DNA from: Paraburkholderia agricolaris
GTDB taxonomy: Bacteria > Pseudomonadota > Gammaproteobacteria > Burkholderiales > Burkholderiaceae
NCBI RefSeq assembly: GCF_009455635.1
Contig: NZ_QPER01000001.1
Coordinates: 496,001-560,000 of the forward strand
DNA: 64,000 bases
Direction: 5' to 3'
Under the pieces are notes generated by a model that saw only the letters and a list, made by a program, of their open reading frames with translations, was not told the DNA's origin and made no database searches. The position numbers and the translations under genes are program-made. Of the stretch, positions 9,931-18,500 are shown one piece after another. The stretch's first letter is position 1. Every line of letters begins with the position of its first letter.

Positions 9931-10473
9931 CTAGCCCACCAGCCGTCCACGCCGCACACGCAAGCCTTTCTTCGCGAGCGACGGTGCAATACCACCCAGC
10001 GTACTAAGCGTCGAGCCCCCATGTGCGTGGCAGATCGCCATGCCGAGGGCGTCGGCGGCGTCAGTGCCGGGCACGCCGGAGAGGTTGAGCAGCCGTACCA
10101 CCATCTGCTGCATCTGCTCTTTGGTTGCGCGGCCGTAGCCGACCACGGCCTGCTTCAACTGCAAGGCCGTGTATTCGGCAACCGGCACGCCGCCTGCCAC
10201 CAGCCCACAGATCGCCGCGCCGCGTGCCTGGCCGAGCAGCAGAGTGGATTGCGGATTGACGTTGACGAACACCTTTTCGATCGCCGACTGATCCGGTGAA
10301 TGCTGACGGATCAGTGTCGAAATGCCTTCGAAAATAGTGCCGAGACGCGAGGGCAGATCGGCGTCGGCGGTTTTAATCGTGCCGCTCGCGACGTAGCTGA
10401 GCTTGTGGCCGTGTTGATCGATCACGCCGAAGCCGGTCACGCGCAAGCCGGGGTCGATACCGAGAATTCTCAT
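9931..10473 (-). CDS. ruvC: Holliday junction endonuclease RuvC
   Basis: A 180-residue resolvase with an RNase H fold. The catalytic acidic residues are visible in [19 protein letters not shown] (Asp7), [11 protein letters not shown] (Glu), and the paired Asp in [16 protein letters not shown] near residue 140. The family start MRIL at 10473 is chosen over an upstream ATG four codons earlier. It is separated from purH by a terminator and from ruvA by the inverted exporter gene. Confidence 0.96.
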   Translation of the reverse strand: MRILGIDPGLRVTGFGVIDQHGHKLSYVASGTIKTADADLPSRLGTIFEGISTLIRQHSPDQSAIEKVFVNVNPQSTLLLGQARGAAICGLVAGGVPVAEYTALQLKQAVVGYGRATKEQMQQMVVRLLNLSGVPGTDAADALGMAICHAHGGSTLSTLGGIAPSLAKKGLRVRRGRLVG

Positions 10474-10611
10474 GAGGTGCCGCATAAGCGGTTAAAAGCA
10501 GGTGCTTGCGATACTACAACGAACGCGCTGCGTGGCGGTCGGTGAGCAGCGATGCAGGCGGAATAAAAACGGGCGCATGCGTCGAAAAGAGATCGCGTAG
10601 ACACGCGAAAG

Positions 10612-10646
10612 AAAACGGCCCGGCGGAAAACTCCGCCGGGCCGTTT
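10612..10646 (-). terminator. Rho-independent terminator after purH
   Basis: A 14-base-pair GC-rich stem, AACGGCCCGGCGGA (10614-10627) with TCCGCCGGGCCGTT (10632-10645), and a four-base loop. Read on the minus strand it is followed by TTCTTTCGC, a modest T tract. It lies about 60 bases after the purH stop and would separate purH from ruvC. Confidence 0.75.
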
Positions 10647-10703
10647 CACTCAAGCCACGCTGGCGAGCATCGCATCACAAAGACGCCGCCCGCGAAGCCG
10701 AAA

Positions 10704-12269
10704 TCAATGCCGGAAGTGACGCACGCCGGTCAACACCATCGCGATGTTGTGCTCGTCCGCCGCGCCGACCACTTCGTCGTCACGCATCGAACCGCCCGGT
10801 TGAATCACGCAGGTTGCGCCTGCTGCGACCACCACATCCAGACCGTCGCGGAACGGGAAGAACGCGTCCGACGCCACGGCCGAACCCGTCAGCGTCAGCC
10901 CGGCGTTCTGCGCCTTGATGCTGGCGATACGCGCCGAGTCCACGCGGCTCATCTGGCCCGCGCCGACGCCGAGCGTCATGCCGTTGCCGCAGAAGACGAT
11001 CGCGTTCGACTTCACGTACTTCGCGACGCGCCATGCGAACAGCAGGTCGTCCATTTCCTTCGGCGTCGGGTGACGCTTCGTGACCACGCGCAATTCGCGC
11101 GGCTGCACGTTCTTCGAATCGAGCGATTGCACCAGCAGGCCGCCGCCGACGCGCTTCAGATCGAACGCGTTATGGCCTTCGCCCAAAGCGATTTCCAGGA
11201 GACGCACGTTCTGCTTGGCCGCGAACACCTGGCGGGCCGCCGCGCTGAACGACGGGGCGATCAGCACTTCGACGAACTGTTTGGCCACTGCCTGGGCGGT
11301 CGTTTCGTCGACTTCACGGTTGAACGCGATGATGCCGCCGAACGCCGAGGTCGGATCGGTCTGGAACGCCTTTGCATACGCTTCGTTCGCGTCCGCGCCG
11401 ACTGCCACGCCGCACGGATTCGCGTGCTTGACGATCACGCAGGCCGGCACGTCGAACGTCTTCACGCATTCCCACGCTGCATCGGAATCGGCGATGTTGT
11501 TGTACGACAGTTCCTTGCCTTGCAACTGGTTGTAGTTCGCCAGCGCGCCCGGCTGCACCGCCAGGTCGCGGTAGAACGCGGCGCTCTGGTGCGGGTTTTC
11601 GCCGTAGCGCAGGTCCTGCACCTTGCTGAACGCCAGATTGAAGGTTGCCGGATACGTGTTGCGCGACGAGTGTTGCAGTTCGTCGGTCAGGCTCGTCAGG
11701 TAGTTCGTGATCGCGCCGTCGTACTGCGCGGTGTGCGCGAACACTTTGGTGGCGAGGCGGAAGTTCGTCTTGTACGAAACGGCGTTGCTGTTCGCGCGCA
11801 TTTCGTCGAGCACGACCGCGTAATCCGCCGGATCGACCACCACGGTCACGTCGCGATGATTCTTCGCGGCCGAGCGAAGCATGGTCGGGCCGCCGATGTC
11901 GATGTTCTCGATCGCGTCTTCCAGCGAGCACTCTTCTTTCGACACGGTCTGCACGAACGGATACAGATTCACGACCAGCAGGTCGATCGTCGGGATGTCG
12001 TGCTTTTCAAGCGCTGCCATGTGTTCCGGCAGGTCGCGGCGCGCCAGAATGCCGCCGTGCACCTTCGGATGCAGCGTTTTCACGCGCCCGTCCAGCATTT
12101 CCGGGAAGCCCGTGTAGTCGGCGACCTCGGTGACGGAGAGGCCCGCGTCCGCGAGCAGTTTCGCGGTGCCGCCGGTCGACAGGATCTTGACGCCGAGGTC
12201 CGACAGCGACTTGGCGAAGTCGACGATGCCGGACTTGTCGGAAACGGAGATGAGCGCTTGCTTGATCAT
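10704..12269 (-). CDS. purH: Bifunctional AICAR transformylase/IMP cyclohydrolase
   Basis: A 521-residue enzyme for the last two steps of IMP synthesis: formyl transfer to AICAR, then ring closure of FAICAR. The N-terminal MGS-like cyclohydrolase domain (about 1-150) includes [18 protein letters not shown] and [13 protein letters not shown]. The C-terminal transformylase domain contains [26 protein letters not shown] and [12 protein letters not shown]. It is encoded downstream of dusB-fis on the same strand, about 55 bases after fis. Confidence 0.98.
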   Translation of the reverse strand: MIKQALISVSDKSGIVDFAKSLSDLGVKILSTGGTAKLLADAGLSVTEVADYTGFPEMLDGRVKTLHPKVHGGILARRDLPEHMAALEKHDIPTIDLLVVNLYPFVQTVSKEECSLEDAIENIDIGGPTMLRSAAKNHRDVTVVVDPADYAVVLDEMRANSNAVSYKTNFRLATKVFAHTAQYDGAITNYLTSLTDELQHSSRNTYPATFNLAFSKVQDLRYGENPHQSAAFYRDLAVQPGALANYNQLQGKELSYNNIADSDAAWECVKTFDVPACVIVKHANPCGVAVGADANEAYAKAFQTDPTSAFGGIIAFNREVDETTAQAVAKQFVEVLIAPSFSAAARQVFAAKQNVRLLEIALGEGHNAFDLKRVGGGLLVQSLDSKNVQPRELRVVTKRHPTPKEMDDLLFAWRVAKYVKSNAIVFCGNGMTLGVGAGQMSRVDSARIASIKAQNAGLTLTGSAVASDAFFPFRDGLDVVVAAGATCVIQPGGSMRDDEVVGAADEHNIAMVLTGVRHFRH

Positions 12270-12324
12270 GATGAAGACGAAAAGCCGAAGGGAAACGTGG
12301 CAGGGCGCCTGAAACTACAACGAA

Positions 12325-12558
12325 CTACAACAGACCGTGCTGTTGCAGTTTCTTGCGCAGCGTATTGCGGTTGATGCCGAGATACTCGGCGGCCAGCGAC
12401 TGATTGCCACCGGCCTGCTCGAGCACCACTTCGAGCAAAGGTTTTTCCACGCATGAAATGACCATGTCGTAGACGTCATGCGGATTGGAGCCGTCGAGAT
12501 CCTGGAAATACATCCCCAGGCTGTCGCGGACAGATTGTTCGATATTGTTCTTGCTCAT
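12325..12558 (-). CDS. fis: DNA-binding protein Fis
   Basis: A 77-residue nucleoid-associated factor that bends DNA and activates rRNA and recombination sites. The C-terminal helix-turn-helix is unmistakable: NQSLAAEYLGINRNTLRKKL, ending LQQHGLL. The N-terminal arm is shorter than in E. coli (98 residues), as is usual in beta-proteobacteria. Its start codon overlaps the end of dusB by four bases (ATGA type), giving tight translational coupling. The dusB-fis order is the same as in enterobacteria. Confidence 0.97.
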   Translation of the reverse strand: MSKNNIEQSVRDSLGMYFQDLDGSNPHDVYDMVISCVEKPLLEVVLEQAGGNQSLAAEYLGINRNTLRKKLQQHGLL

Positions 12559-13622
12559 GCTGCTAGTCGGTCGGTATGGTCCGGCTCGCCGTCGTTCTTG
12601 CTGAGCGTCTCGTCGACGTAGACGAGGCGGTCGGAGATCGCCTTTTGGGCGTCGAAGAATTCGTTGACGGCGAGGAGTTGTTCGCGCGTGGTGTCCAGCG
12701 TATTCATACGGTGCCGGAACACGTTGGCGCCAGAAAGGCCGCGAGTGTACCAGCCGATATGCTTACGCGCAGTGCGCACGCCCGTAAATTCGCCGTAGAA
12801 CGCGTAGTGATCTTCGAGATGTTCGTTCATCACCTGCTGGATTTCATCGATGCGCGGCGGCGGCAGCAGCTCACCCGTTTGCAGGAAATACTCGATCTCG
12901 CGGAACAGCCACGGCCGCCCCTGTGCGGCGCGGCCGATCATGATGGCGTCGGCGCCGGTGGCGGCGAGCACCTCGCGGGCTTTTTGCGGCGACGTAATGT
13001 CGCCATTGGCGACCACCGGAATGCGTACCGCTGCTTTGACGGCAGCGATGGTCTCGTATTCGGCGTCGCCGTGATACAGATCGGCGCGAGTGCGGCCGTG
13101 CACGGTCAGCATGGCAATGCCGGCGGCTTCGGCCAGACGGGCGACCGTCAAAGCGTTTTTATTGTCGCGATCCCAGCCGGTGCGGATTTTCAGCGTGACG
13201 GGCACAGCATCGGGCCCGACGCCCACCGCGCCCACCACGGCCTCGACGATGCGCTGCACCAGCGGTTCGTTCTGCAGCAACGCAGAACCCGCGGCCACGT
13301 TACACACCTTCTTGGCCGGGCAGCCCATGTTGATGTCGATGATCTGCGCGCCGTTCGCTACGTTGTAGCGCGCGGCTTCAGCCATCATGGCCGGATCGGC
13401 GCCGGCGATCTGCACGGCAATCGGTTCGACCTCGCCCGTGTGATTGGCACGGCGCATGGTCTTTTCGCTTTTCCACAACTGCGCATTCGAGGCGACCATT
13501 TCCGACACCGCATAGCCTGCGCCCAGCCGTTTGCACAATTGCCGGAACGGACGGTCGGTCACGCCGGCCATGGGGGCGACGAACAGGTTATTACGCAGAT
13601 TGTGGGAGCCGAGAGTGGGCAT
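12555..13622 (-). CDS. dusB: tRNA-dihydrouridine synthase B
   Basis: A 355-residue flavoprotein that reduces uridines in the D-loop of tRNA with FMN and NADPH. Motifs visible are FVAPMAGVTDRPFRQLCKRL, the Cys-containing catalytic segment DINMGCPAKKV, VTLKIRTGWD, TVHGRTRADLY and VVANGDITSPQKA. The length is typical of DusB. First gene of the dusB-fis-purH run, so the promoter should lie in 13623-13872. Confidence 0.95.
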   Translation of the reverse strand: MPTLGSHNLRNNLFVAPMAGVTDRPFRQLCKRLGAGYAVSEMVASNAQLWKSEKTMRRANHTGEVEPIAVQIAGADPAMMAEAARYNVANGAQIIDINMGCPAKKVCNVAAGSALLQNEPLVQRIVEAVVGAVGVGPDAVPVTLKIRTGWDRDNKNALTVARLAEAAGIAMLTVHGRTRADLYHGDAEYETIAAVKAAVRIPVVANGDITSPQKAREVLAATGADAIMIGRAAQGRPWLFREIEYFLQTGELLPPPRIDEIQQVMNEHLEDHYAFYGEFTGVRTARKHIGWYTRGLSGANVFRHRMNTLDTTREQLLAVNEFFDAQKAISDRLVYVDETLSKNDGEPDHTDRLAA

Positions 13623-13767
13623 GACTTGGACGCGCCTGCGACCGATTGCTTCAGTTTCTTTTCAGATTCTGTCAATCGGAGCGTTCGCGAAATGCGAGGG
13701 AAAACCGCTATTTTAGCGTTAACGGATAGCCGGCACCCGACTTGAATCCGTCGTAACTTGTTAAATC

Positions 13768-13795
13768 TTCTATGAAAGTGGTCCGGTTCATAGAA
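13768..13795. promoter_or_regulatory. Inverted repeat in the ubiH-dusB gap
   Basis: TTCTATGAA (13768-13776) and its exact complement TTCATAGAA (13787-13795) are separated by ten bases. There is no T run, so it is more likely an operator or RNA hairpin than a terminator. It lies about 145 bases upstream of dusB and just past the end of the UbiH-type gene. I recognise no known regulator site in it. Confidence 0.45.
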
Positions 13796-13872
13796 TCGAC
13801 ACCGCTCGCGCGGCGCCGTGGACGCTGCCTAAAAAGGCTGCAGCGGCCGTGGGCCGCGAGCGGGGAGTGCGC

Positions 13873-15108
13873 TCAGCGGCGTTGGCCGAACATCATTTGC
13901 CGGGCCAGCGCGGTTTTCACCGGCGGCACGAATTCGAGCGCGGTGAGGGCGAGACCGCGCAAGGCGGCGAGCGGTGGGAAGTCGACGGTGAAAAGGCGGG
14001 CGAGCGTGTCGGTCGCGCCGATTGTCAGGCGCCGGTCGAGCGCGCGGCGTTGTGCGAACGTGGCGAGAGCGAGCGGCGTGGGGCCTTCCGCCGACAGGGC
14101 GTCGGCGAGTGCGTGCGCGTCACGCAGACCGAGATTGAGACCCTGACCCGCCACCGGATGCAGCGTCTGCGCCGCATTGCCGATGGCGACGACATGACCC
14201 TTCACGAGCGTGTCGGCGGCGTTCAACCCCAGCGGAAACGACGCGCGCCCCTTGATTTGCGTAAAGCTACCCATGCGGCTGCCGAAGGCGGCGCCGAGTT
14301 CGCGCAGGAATTCGGCGTCCGGGAGCTGGGCGCGCCGCGCGGCTTCGTCGGGGGCGCAGCACCACACCAGGGCGTAATCCGCGCCACGCACGCCGCCCAT
14401 TGGCAGCAGCGCGATGGGTCCTTGCGACGTGAAACGCTCCCACGCCACATGCGGTTGCGGCGCCGACACCGTGACCGTGCCGAGCAGCGCGGTTTGTCCG
14501 TAATCGCGTGTACCGCCGCCGGCGCTGTTGCCCGCGCGCCCGGCGGTTTTCTGGTCGCCGAACAGGCCGCCCTCGGCATTCACCAGAATCCGCGTGCGCA
14601 GATTGCGTGTGACACCCGCAGTTTCGATCGGCAGCGTGACGCCGTCGAGTTCCTGAGTCGGCGCCGAGGCGGCGGTGGAGCGGAACCAGTGCACCGCGCT
14701 CGCGTGAACCGCTTCGGCGAGACCGTGCACGATCGCGCCATAACGCAGCACGTAGCCGAGCGCCGGCAAGCCGTGCTCGCTGTGGTCGATCAAGGTGCGG
14801 CCGAAATGGCCGCGCTGCGATACGTGGATGCGGTGGATCGCGGTGGCATCGGCAGGCCAGCGCAGCGGCTCGAGAATCATCCGGCTACCCTGCGAGACGG
14901 CGATCGCGCGTGGATCGGCAATCGAATCTTCCGGCTCGCGTGCGTCGATCAACGCGATTTTCAGCGCCTGAGTCGCGCTGCGGCGTGCCAGCCAGCCGGC
15001 CAGCGCGAGCCCGACCGGTCCGGCGCCGACGATCGTCACGTCAAAATCGAAGGCGCGGTCGGCCGCGGCGGGTTTCAGAATCACCGTCGACTGGGAAACG
15101 TCGTTCAT
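13873..15108 (-). CDS. UbiH/VisC-family FAD-dependent hydroxylase
   Basis: A 411-residue flavin monooxygenase of the family that hydroxylates the ubiquinone ring. The dinucleotide-binding motif is VTIVGAGPVGLALAGWLARR (about 25-44), and the C-terminal FAD-binding motif is AIGNAAQTLHPVAGQGLNLG with DAHAL following (about 325-350). ubiH, ubiI and ubiF paralogs hydroxylate different ring positions, and sequence alone does not say which applies here. The neighbour pepP lies 31 bases upstream on the same strand, the same pairing as pepP-ubiH in E. coli, which favours a UbiH-like role. Confidence 0.88.
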   Translation of the reverse strand: MNDVSQSTVILKPAAADRAFDFDVTIVGAGPVGLALAGWLARRSATQALKIALIDAREPEDSIADPRAIAVSQGSRMILEPLRWPADATAIHRIHVSQRGHFGRTLIDHSEHGLPALGYVLRYGAIVHGLAEAVHASAVHWFRSTAASAPTQELDGVTLPIETAGVTRNLRTRILVNAEGGLFGDQKTAGRAGNSAGGGTRDYGQTALLGTVTVSAPQPHVAWERFTSQGPIALLPMGGVRGADYALVWCCAPDEAARRAQLPDAEFLRELGAAFGSRMGSFTQIKGRASFPLGLNAADTLVKGHVVAIGNAAQTLHPVAGQGLNLGLRDAHALADALSAEGPTPLALATFAQRRALDRRLTIGATDTLARLFTVDFPPLAALRGLALTALEFVPPVKTALARQMMFGQRR

Positions 15109-15139
15109 TGCGGGTTGCTTCCTTCGCTTACTTCCTGAA

Positions 15140-16546
15140 TTACTGCCGAGTTGGCTGGGCCGCGCGGGCTTCCTGCATCAACGCTTCGATCTCGTCGGCG
15201 GCCGCCGGCACGTCGCGCGTGATCAACTCGCAGCCGGCCGGTGTGACGATCGCGTCGTCTTCGATGCGGATACCGATGTTCCAGTAGCGCTCGGGCACGC
15301 CTTCGGCCGGACGAATGTACAAGCCGGGCTCGATGGTCAGTGTCATCCCTGCCTGCAGCGTGCGCCACGGCAGTGCGCCTGCCTCGTCGCGCGGCGCGCC
15401 GCGTTCGCGGTAGTCGCCGACGTCGTGCACGTCCATGCCGAGCCAGTGGCCGGTGCGGTGCATATAGAACGGCGAGTAGGCGCGCTCGGCGATCACCTCG
15501 TCGACCGAGGCGAATCTGGTTCGATCGAGGATGCCGGTATCGAGCAAGCCTTGCGACAGCACGCGCACAGCAGCCTGGTGCGGATCGTCGAACGTGGCGC
15601 CGACGCGTGTGGCGTCGACGGCAGCCTGCTGCGCGGCCAGCACGATGTCGTACAGCTCGCGCTGCGCCGGCGTAAAGCGGCCGCTCGCCGGGAAGGTACG
15701 CGTGATGTCGGACGCATAGCCGTCGAGTTCGCAGGCGGCGTCGATAAGGATCAGGTCGCCGTCCCGGGCAATCGCGTTGCCGGCCGGGTAGTGCAGCACG
15801 CAAGCGTTGGCGCCCGCCGCGACGATCGAGGTGTATGCCGGCGCCTGCGCGCCGAACTTGCGGAACGTGTAGAGCAGTTCGGCTTCGAGTTCGTACTCGC
15901 GCACGCCGGGGTGGCAGGCGGCCATGGCACGGCGATGCGCCTGCGCTGAAATCTGTCCGGCGCGGCGCATGATGGCGAGTTCGTGATGATCCTTGACGAG
16001 CCGCATGTCGTCGAGCAAGGGGATCAGGTCTCGCGCGACGGCGGGCGGGGCGACGCCGCTGCGGCCCTGCGCGCGCACGGTATCGAGCCAGCCACGTACC
16101 TGTTCGTCCAGTTCCGCCGACGTGCCAAGCGCGTAGTGCAGCGCCGGCTTGTCGGCAAGAATCGGCGGCAGCCGCGTATCGAGTTCGCCCACGGCGAAGG
16201 CGGCGTCGAAGCCGAACGCCTCGCGCGCGCCGTCCGGTCCGAAACGGAAGCCTTCCCACGTCTCGCGCTCGACATTCTTGTCGCGGCAGAACAGGATCGA
16301 AGCCGGCTCGCCGGGCGCCGCGCTCGCATCGAGCACCAGCCAAGCCTCGGGTTCGGTGAAACCCGTCAGATAGTAAAAGTAGCTATCGTGCCGGTAGGGG
16401 TAGTCGGCGTCCCGGTTGCGCAGCTTTTCCGGCGCGGTGGGGACGATGGCGACGCCCCCGCCCGCTGCGCGCAACGCGGCGAGTACGCGCTCGCGGCGCG
16501 TGCGGTAGACGTCAACGGCGATGGTGGGTTCGGTCGGCTGGTTCAT
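15140..16546 (-). CDS. pepP: Xaa-Pro aminopeptidase (aminopeptidase P II)
   Basis: A 468-residue dimanganese peptidase that removes an N-terminal residue next to proline. The N-terminal domain includes YRHDSYFYYLTGFTEPEAWL. The metal ligands of the pita-bread fold are visible: the Asp pair in IDAACELDGYASDITRTFP, His in GHWLGMDVHDVG, Glu in LTIEPGLYI, and Glu in IGIRIEDDAIV. The open frame runs far upstream, but the ATG at 16546 (MNQPTEPTIAVDVYRTRRE) gives the proper family start. Probably cotranscribed with the UbiH-type gene. Confidence 0.96.
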   Translation of the reverse strand: MNQPTEPTIAVDVYRTRRERVLAALRAAGGGVAIVPTAPEKLRNRDADYPYRHDSYFYYLTGFTEPEAWLVLDASAAPGEPASILFCRDKNVERETWEGFRFGPDGAREAFGFDAAFAVGELDTRLPPILADKPALHYALGTSAELDEQVRGWLDTVRAQGRSGVAPPAVARDLIPLLDDMRLVKDHHELAIMRRAGQISAQAHRRAMAACHPGVREYELEAELLYTFRKFGAQAPAYTSIVAAGANACVLHYPAGNAIARDGDLILIDAACELDGYASDITRTFPASGRFTPAQRELYDIVLAAQQAAVDATRVGATFDDPHQAAVRVLSQGLLDTGILDRTRFASVDEVIAERAYSPFYMHRTGHWLGMDVHDVGDYRERGAPRDEAGALPWRTLQAGMTLTIEPGLYIRPAEGVPERYWNIGIRIEDDAIVTPAGCELITRDVPAAADEIEALMQEARAAQPTRQ

Positions 16547-16780
16547 GTCGCGATTGTAGCGCCCAATGCGCAGACTTATTTTGCGCGGATACTGACGGGG
16601 AGAAGGTGGTTGTCCCGGCCGCATTGGCCATTCGGCCGGGTAGACGGCGTGCGGGCGCTGCGGCAATGTTGCAATCCATCCACAGCGAGCATCCATGCGG
16701 CTTGCGAAGCGGCCCCGCCGTGTTCGGGAAGGCCGCCGACCACTTATACTTTCGCCGAATTCAAGAAAAGGCAGATGGTC

Positions 16781-17395
16781 ATGATGAAACTCATCGGTTC
16801 GCTCGCCAGCCCGTTCGTGCGTAAAGCGCGGATCGTTCTGGCCGACAAGAAGATCGACTACGAACTCGTGCCCGAGAACGTCTGGGCGCCGGAGACCACG
16901 ATTCACACCTTCAATCCGCTCGGCAAAGTGCCGTGCCTTGTGATGGAAGACGGCGAAGCAGTGTTCGACTCGCGGGTGATCTGCGAATACGTGGATACGC
17001 TGTCGCCGGTCGGCAAGCTGATTCCGCCGTCGGGTCGCGAGCGCGTCGAGGTGCGGTGCTGGGAGGCGCTCGCCGACGGCATCCTGGACGCGGCGGTGCT
17101 GATTCGTCTCGAAGGCACGCAGCGCACGCCCGAGCAGCGCGTGGAAGCGTGGGTCGCGCGGCAGCAACGCAAGATCGACGAAGGCCTGATCGCGATGTCG
17201 CAGGGCCTCGGCAGCAAACCCTGGTGCACGGGCAATCACTACACGCTGGCGGACATCGCGGTGGGCTGCGCGCTGGGCTACCTCGATTTCCGCATGCCTG
17301 AGTTGAACTGGCGCGAAGGGTATCCGAATCTGGATAAGCATTTCCAGAAGCTGTCGTTGCGCCAGTCATTCATTGATACGGTGCCGGCGGATTGA
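16781..17395 (+). CDS. Glutathione S-transferase family protein
   Basis: A protein of about 204 residues with a thioredoxin-like N-terminal domain (MKLIGSLASPFVRKARIVL, then NPLGKVPCLVMEDGEAVFDS with the cis-Pro and Glu/Ser glutathione-binding residues, about 1-80). An all-helical C-terminal domain ends around KPWCTGNHYTLADIAVG. The Ser near residue 9 (SPFVRK) is the likely catalytic residue, as in E. coli YfcF/YibF-type enzymes. Starts at 16775, 16781 and 16784 are all in frame; AAAAGG at 16766 favours 16781. The substrate is unknown. Divergent from pepP, with its own terminator at 17521. Confidence 0.85.
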   Translation: MMKLIGSLASPFVRKARIVLADKKIDYELVPENVWAPETTIHTFNPLGKVPCLVMEDGEAVFDSRVICEYVDTLSPVGKLIPPSGRERVEVRCWEALADGILDAAVLIRLEGTQRTPEQRVEAWVARQQRKIDEGLIAMSQGLGSKPWCTGNHYTLADIAVGCALGYLDFRMPELNWREGYPNLDKHFQKLSLRQSFIDTVPAD

Positions 17396-17520
17396 GTGAG
17401 GTACTCGTTGCCGCGTGGCGGTGAGGTTGTCTGGAATCGCCCCGCCCGCCATCCTCGTTAAATTGCAAAATGAGGTTATCCATGCTTTCATAAGTATGAA
17501 TATAAGCTTACGTTTGTGGT

Positions 17521-17553
17521 AAAAATGCGCCTGCCCGTCAGGCGCATTTTTTT
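17521..17553 (+). terminator. Rho-independent terminator after the GST gene
   Basis: AAAAATGCGCCTG (17521-17533) pairs perfectly with CAGGCGCATTTTT (17539-17551), with a five-base loop and a T run on the plus strand. It would also work weakly in the other direction. The rest of the 17396-17688 gap shows no gene. Confidence 0.88.
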
Positions 17554-17688
17554 GTCTGCCGCGTGGTGCAATGGTTTATTCAATCGACATACGCGGGGGC
17601 TTTTCCCCGTGATATGCGGCCATTGTGAATGGGCGGTGCATTACAACGCGCCGCCGATATTAATAACGTCCGCAAAAGAGACTTCCAC

Positions 17689-18447
17689 ATGAACCCGTAC
17701 CGCTTTGTTATTGCCGCTTCTGCCTGTGGGCTGTTTGCTGCGTGCTCGAGCGTCAGCGACGTTAATCCGACTGCGCTGATCCAGTCCGGCCAGCAGGCCG
17801 CTCAGGCCGCCACACTCAGCGACGCCGACGTGCGCGCGCTGACCGACAAGTCGTGCGCGCAACTGGATAGCGAAAACCAGATTGCCGCCGCGAACAGCAA
17901 GTATCAGAAACGCCTGAACAAGATCGCCGCGCAACTGGGCAACAACATCAACGGCGTGCCGGTGAACTACAAGGTGTACGTGACCAAGGACGTCAATGCA
18001 TGGGCGATGGCCAACGGCTGCGTGCGTGTCTACAGCGGCCTGATGGACATGATGAACGACAACGAAGTGCGCGGTGTGGTCGGCCACGAAATGGGCCACG
18101 TTGCGCTCGGCCATACGAAGAAGGCGATGCAGGTCGCGTATGCGGCCTCGGCGGCGCGCTCGGTCGCTTCATCGGCAGGTGGCGTGGCGGGGGCGTTGTC
18201 CAGTTCGCAGCTTGGTGACTTTTCGGAGAAGCTGATTAACGCGCAGTTCTCGCAAACCCAGGAAAGCGCCGCCGACGATTATTCATTCGATTTGCAGAAA
18301 AAGAAGAATCTCGATCCGTCGGGATTGGTGACGGCATTCAACAAGCTCTCGCAACTGGACGGCGGCAAGTCGAGTATGCTGAGTTCGCATCCGTCATCGC
18401 CTGCCCGTGCGCAGCATATTCAGCAGCGGATCGCATCGAATCAGTAA
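17689..18447 (+). CDS. LoiP-like M48 metalloprotease lipoprotein
   Basis: A 252-residue envelope zinc protease very close in layout to E. coli LoiP (YggG), which is also 252 residues. A signal peptide with a lipobox-like LFAACSS puts the lipidated Cys near residue 19. The zinc motif HEMGH appears in GVVGHEMGHVALGHTKK (about 148-152), and the third ligand Glu in TQESAADDYSF. Family segments NNINGVPVNYKVYVTKDVNA and GCVRVYSGLMDMMNDNE are present. LoiP degrades misfolded envelope proteins under low osmolarity; that role is inferred by homology. The ATG at 17689 is chosen because it begins the signal peptide. Confidence 0.9.
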   Translation: MNPYRFVIAASACGLFAACSSVSDVNPTALIQSGQQAAQAATLSDADVRALTDKSCAQLDSENQIAAANSKYQKRLNKIAAQLGNNINGVPVNYKVYVTKDVNAWAMANGCVRVYSGLMDMMNDNEVRGVVGHEMGHVALGHTKKAMQVAYAASAARSVASSAGGVAGALSSSQLGDFSEKLINAQFSQTQESAADDYSFDLQKKKNLDPSGLVTAFNKLSQLDGGKSSMLSSHPSSPARAQHIQQRIASNQ

Positions 18448-18460
18448 GACCTGATTCTTG

Positions 18461-18500
18461 ATAAAGCGCGCTCGCGGTTTTCCGGAGCGCGCTTTATTTT
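18461..18500. terminator. Shared bidirectional terminator between the loiP-like gene and lnt
   Basis: ATAAAGCGCGCTC (18461-18473) pairs with GAGCGCGCTTTAT (18485-18497), followed by T residues on the plus strand. The TAA stop of the convergent lnt lies within the right arm, so both genes end in the same hairpin. Confidence 0.85.

Noticed and set aside
10506..12374. 622-codon open frame on the plus strand opposite purH
   Set aside because: It is the antisense mirror of a highly conserved gene. Arg/Val/His-rich composition and lack of any domain mark it as a GC-skew artefact.
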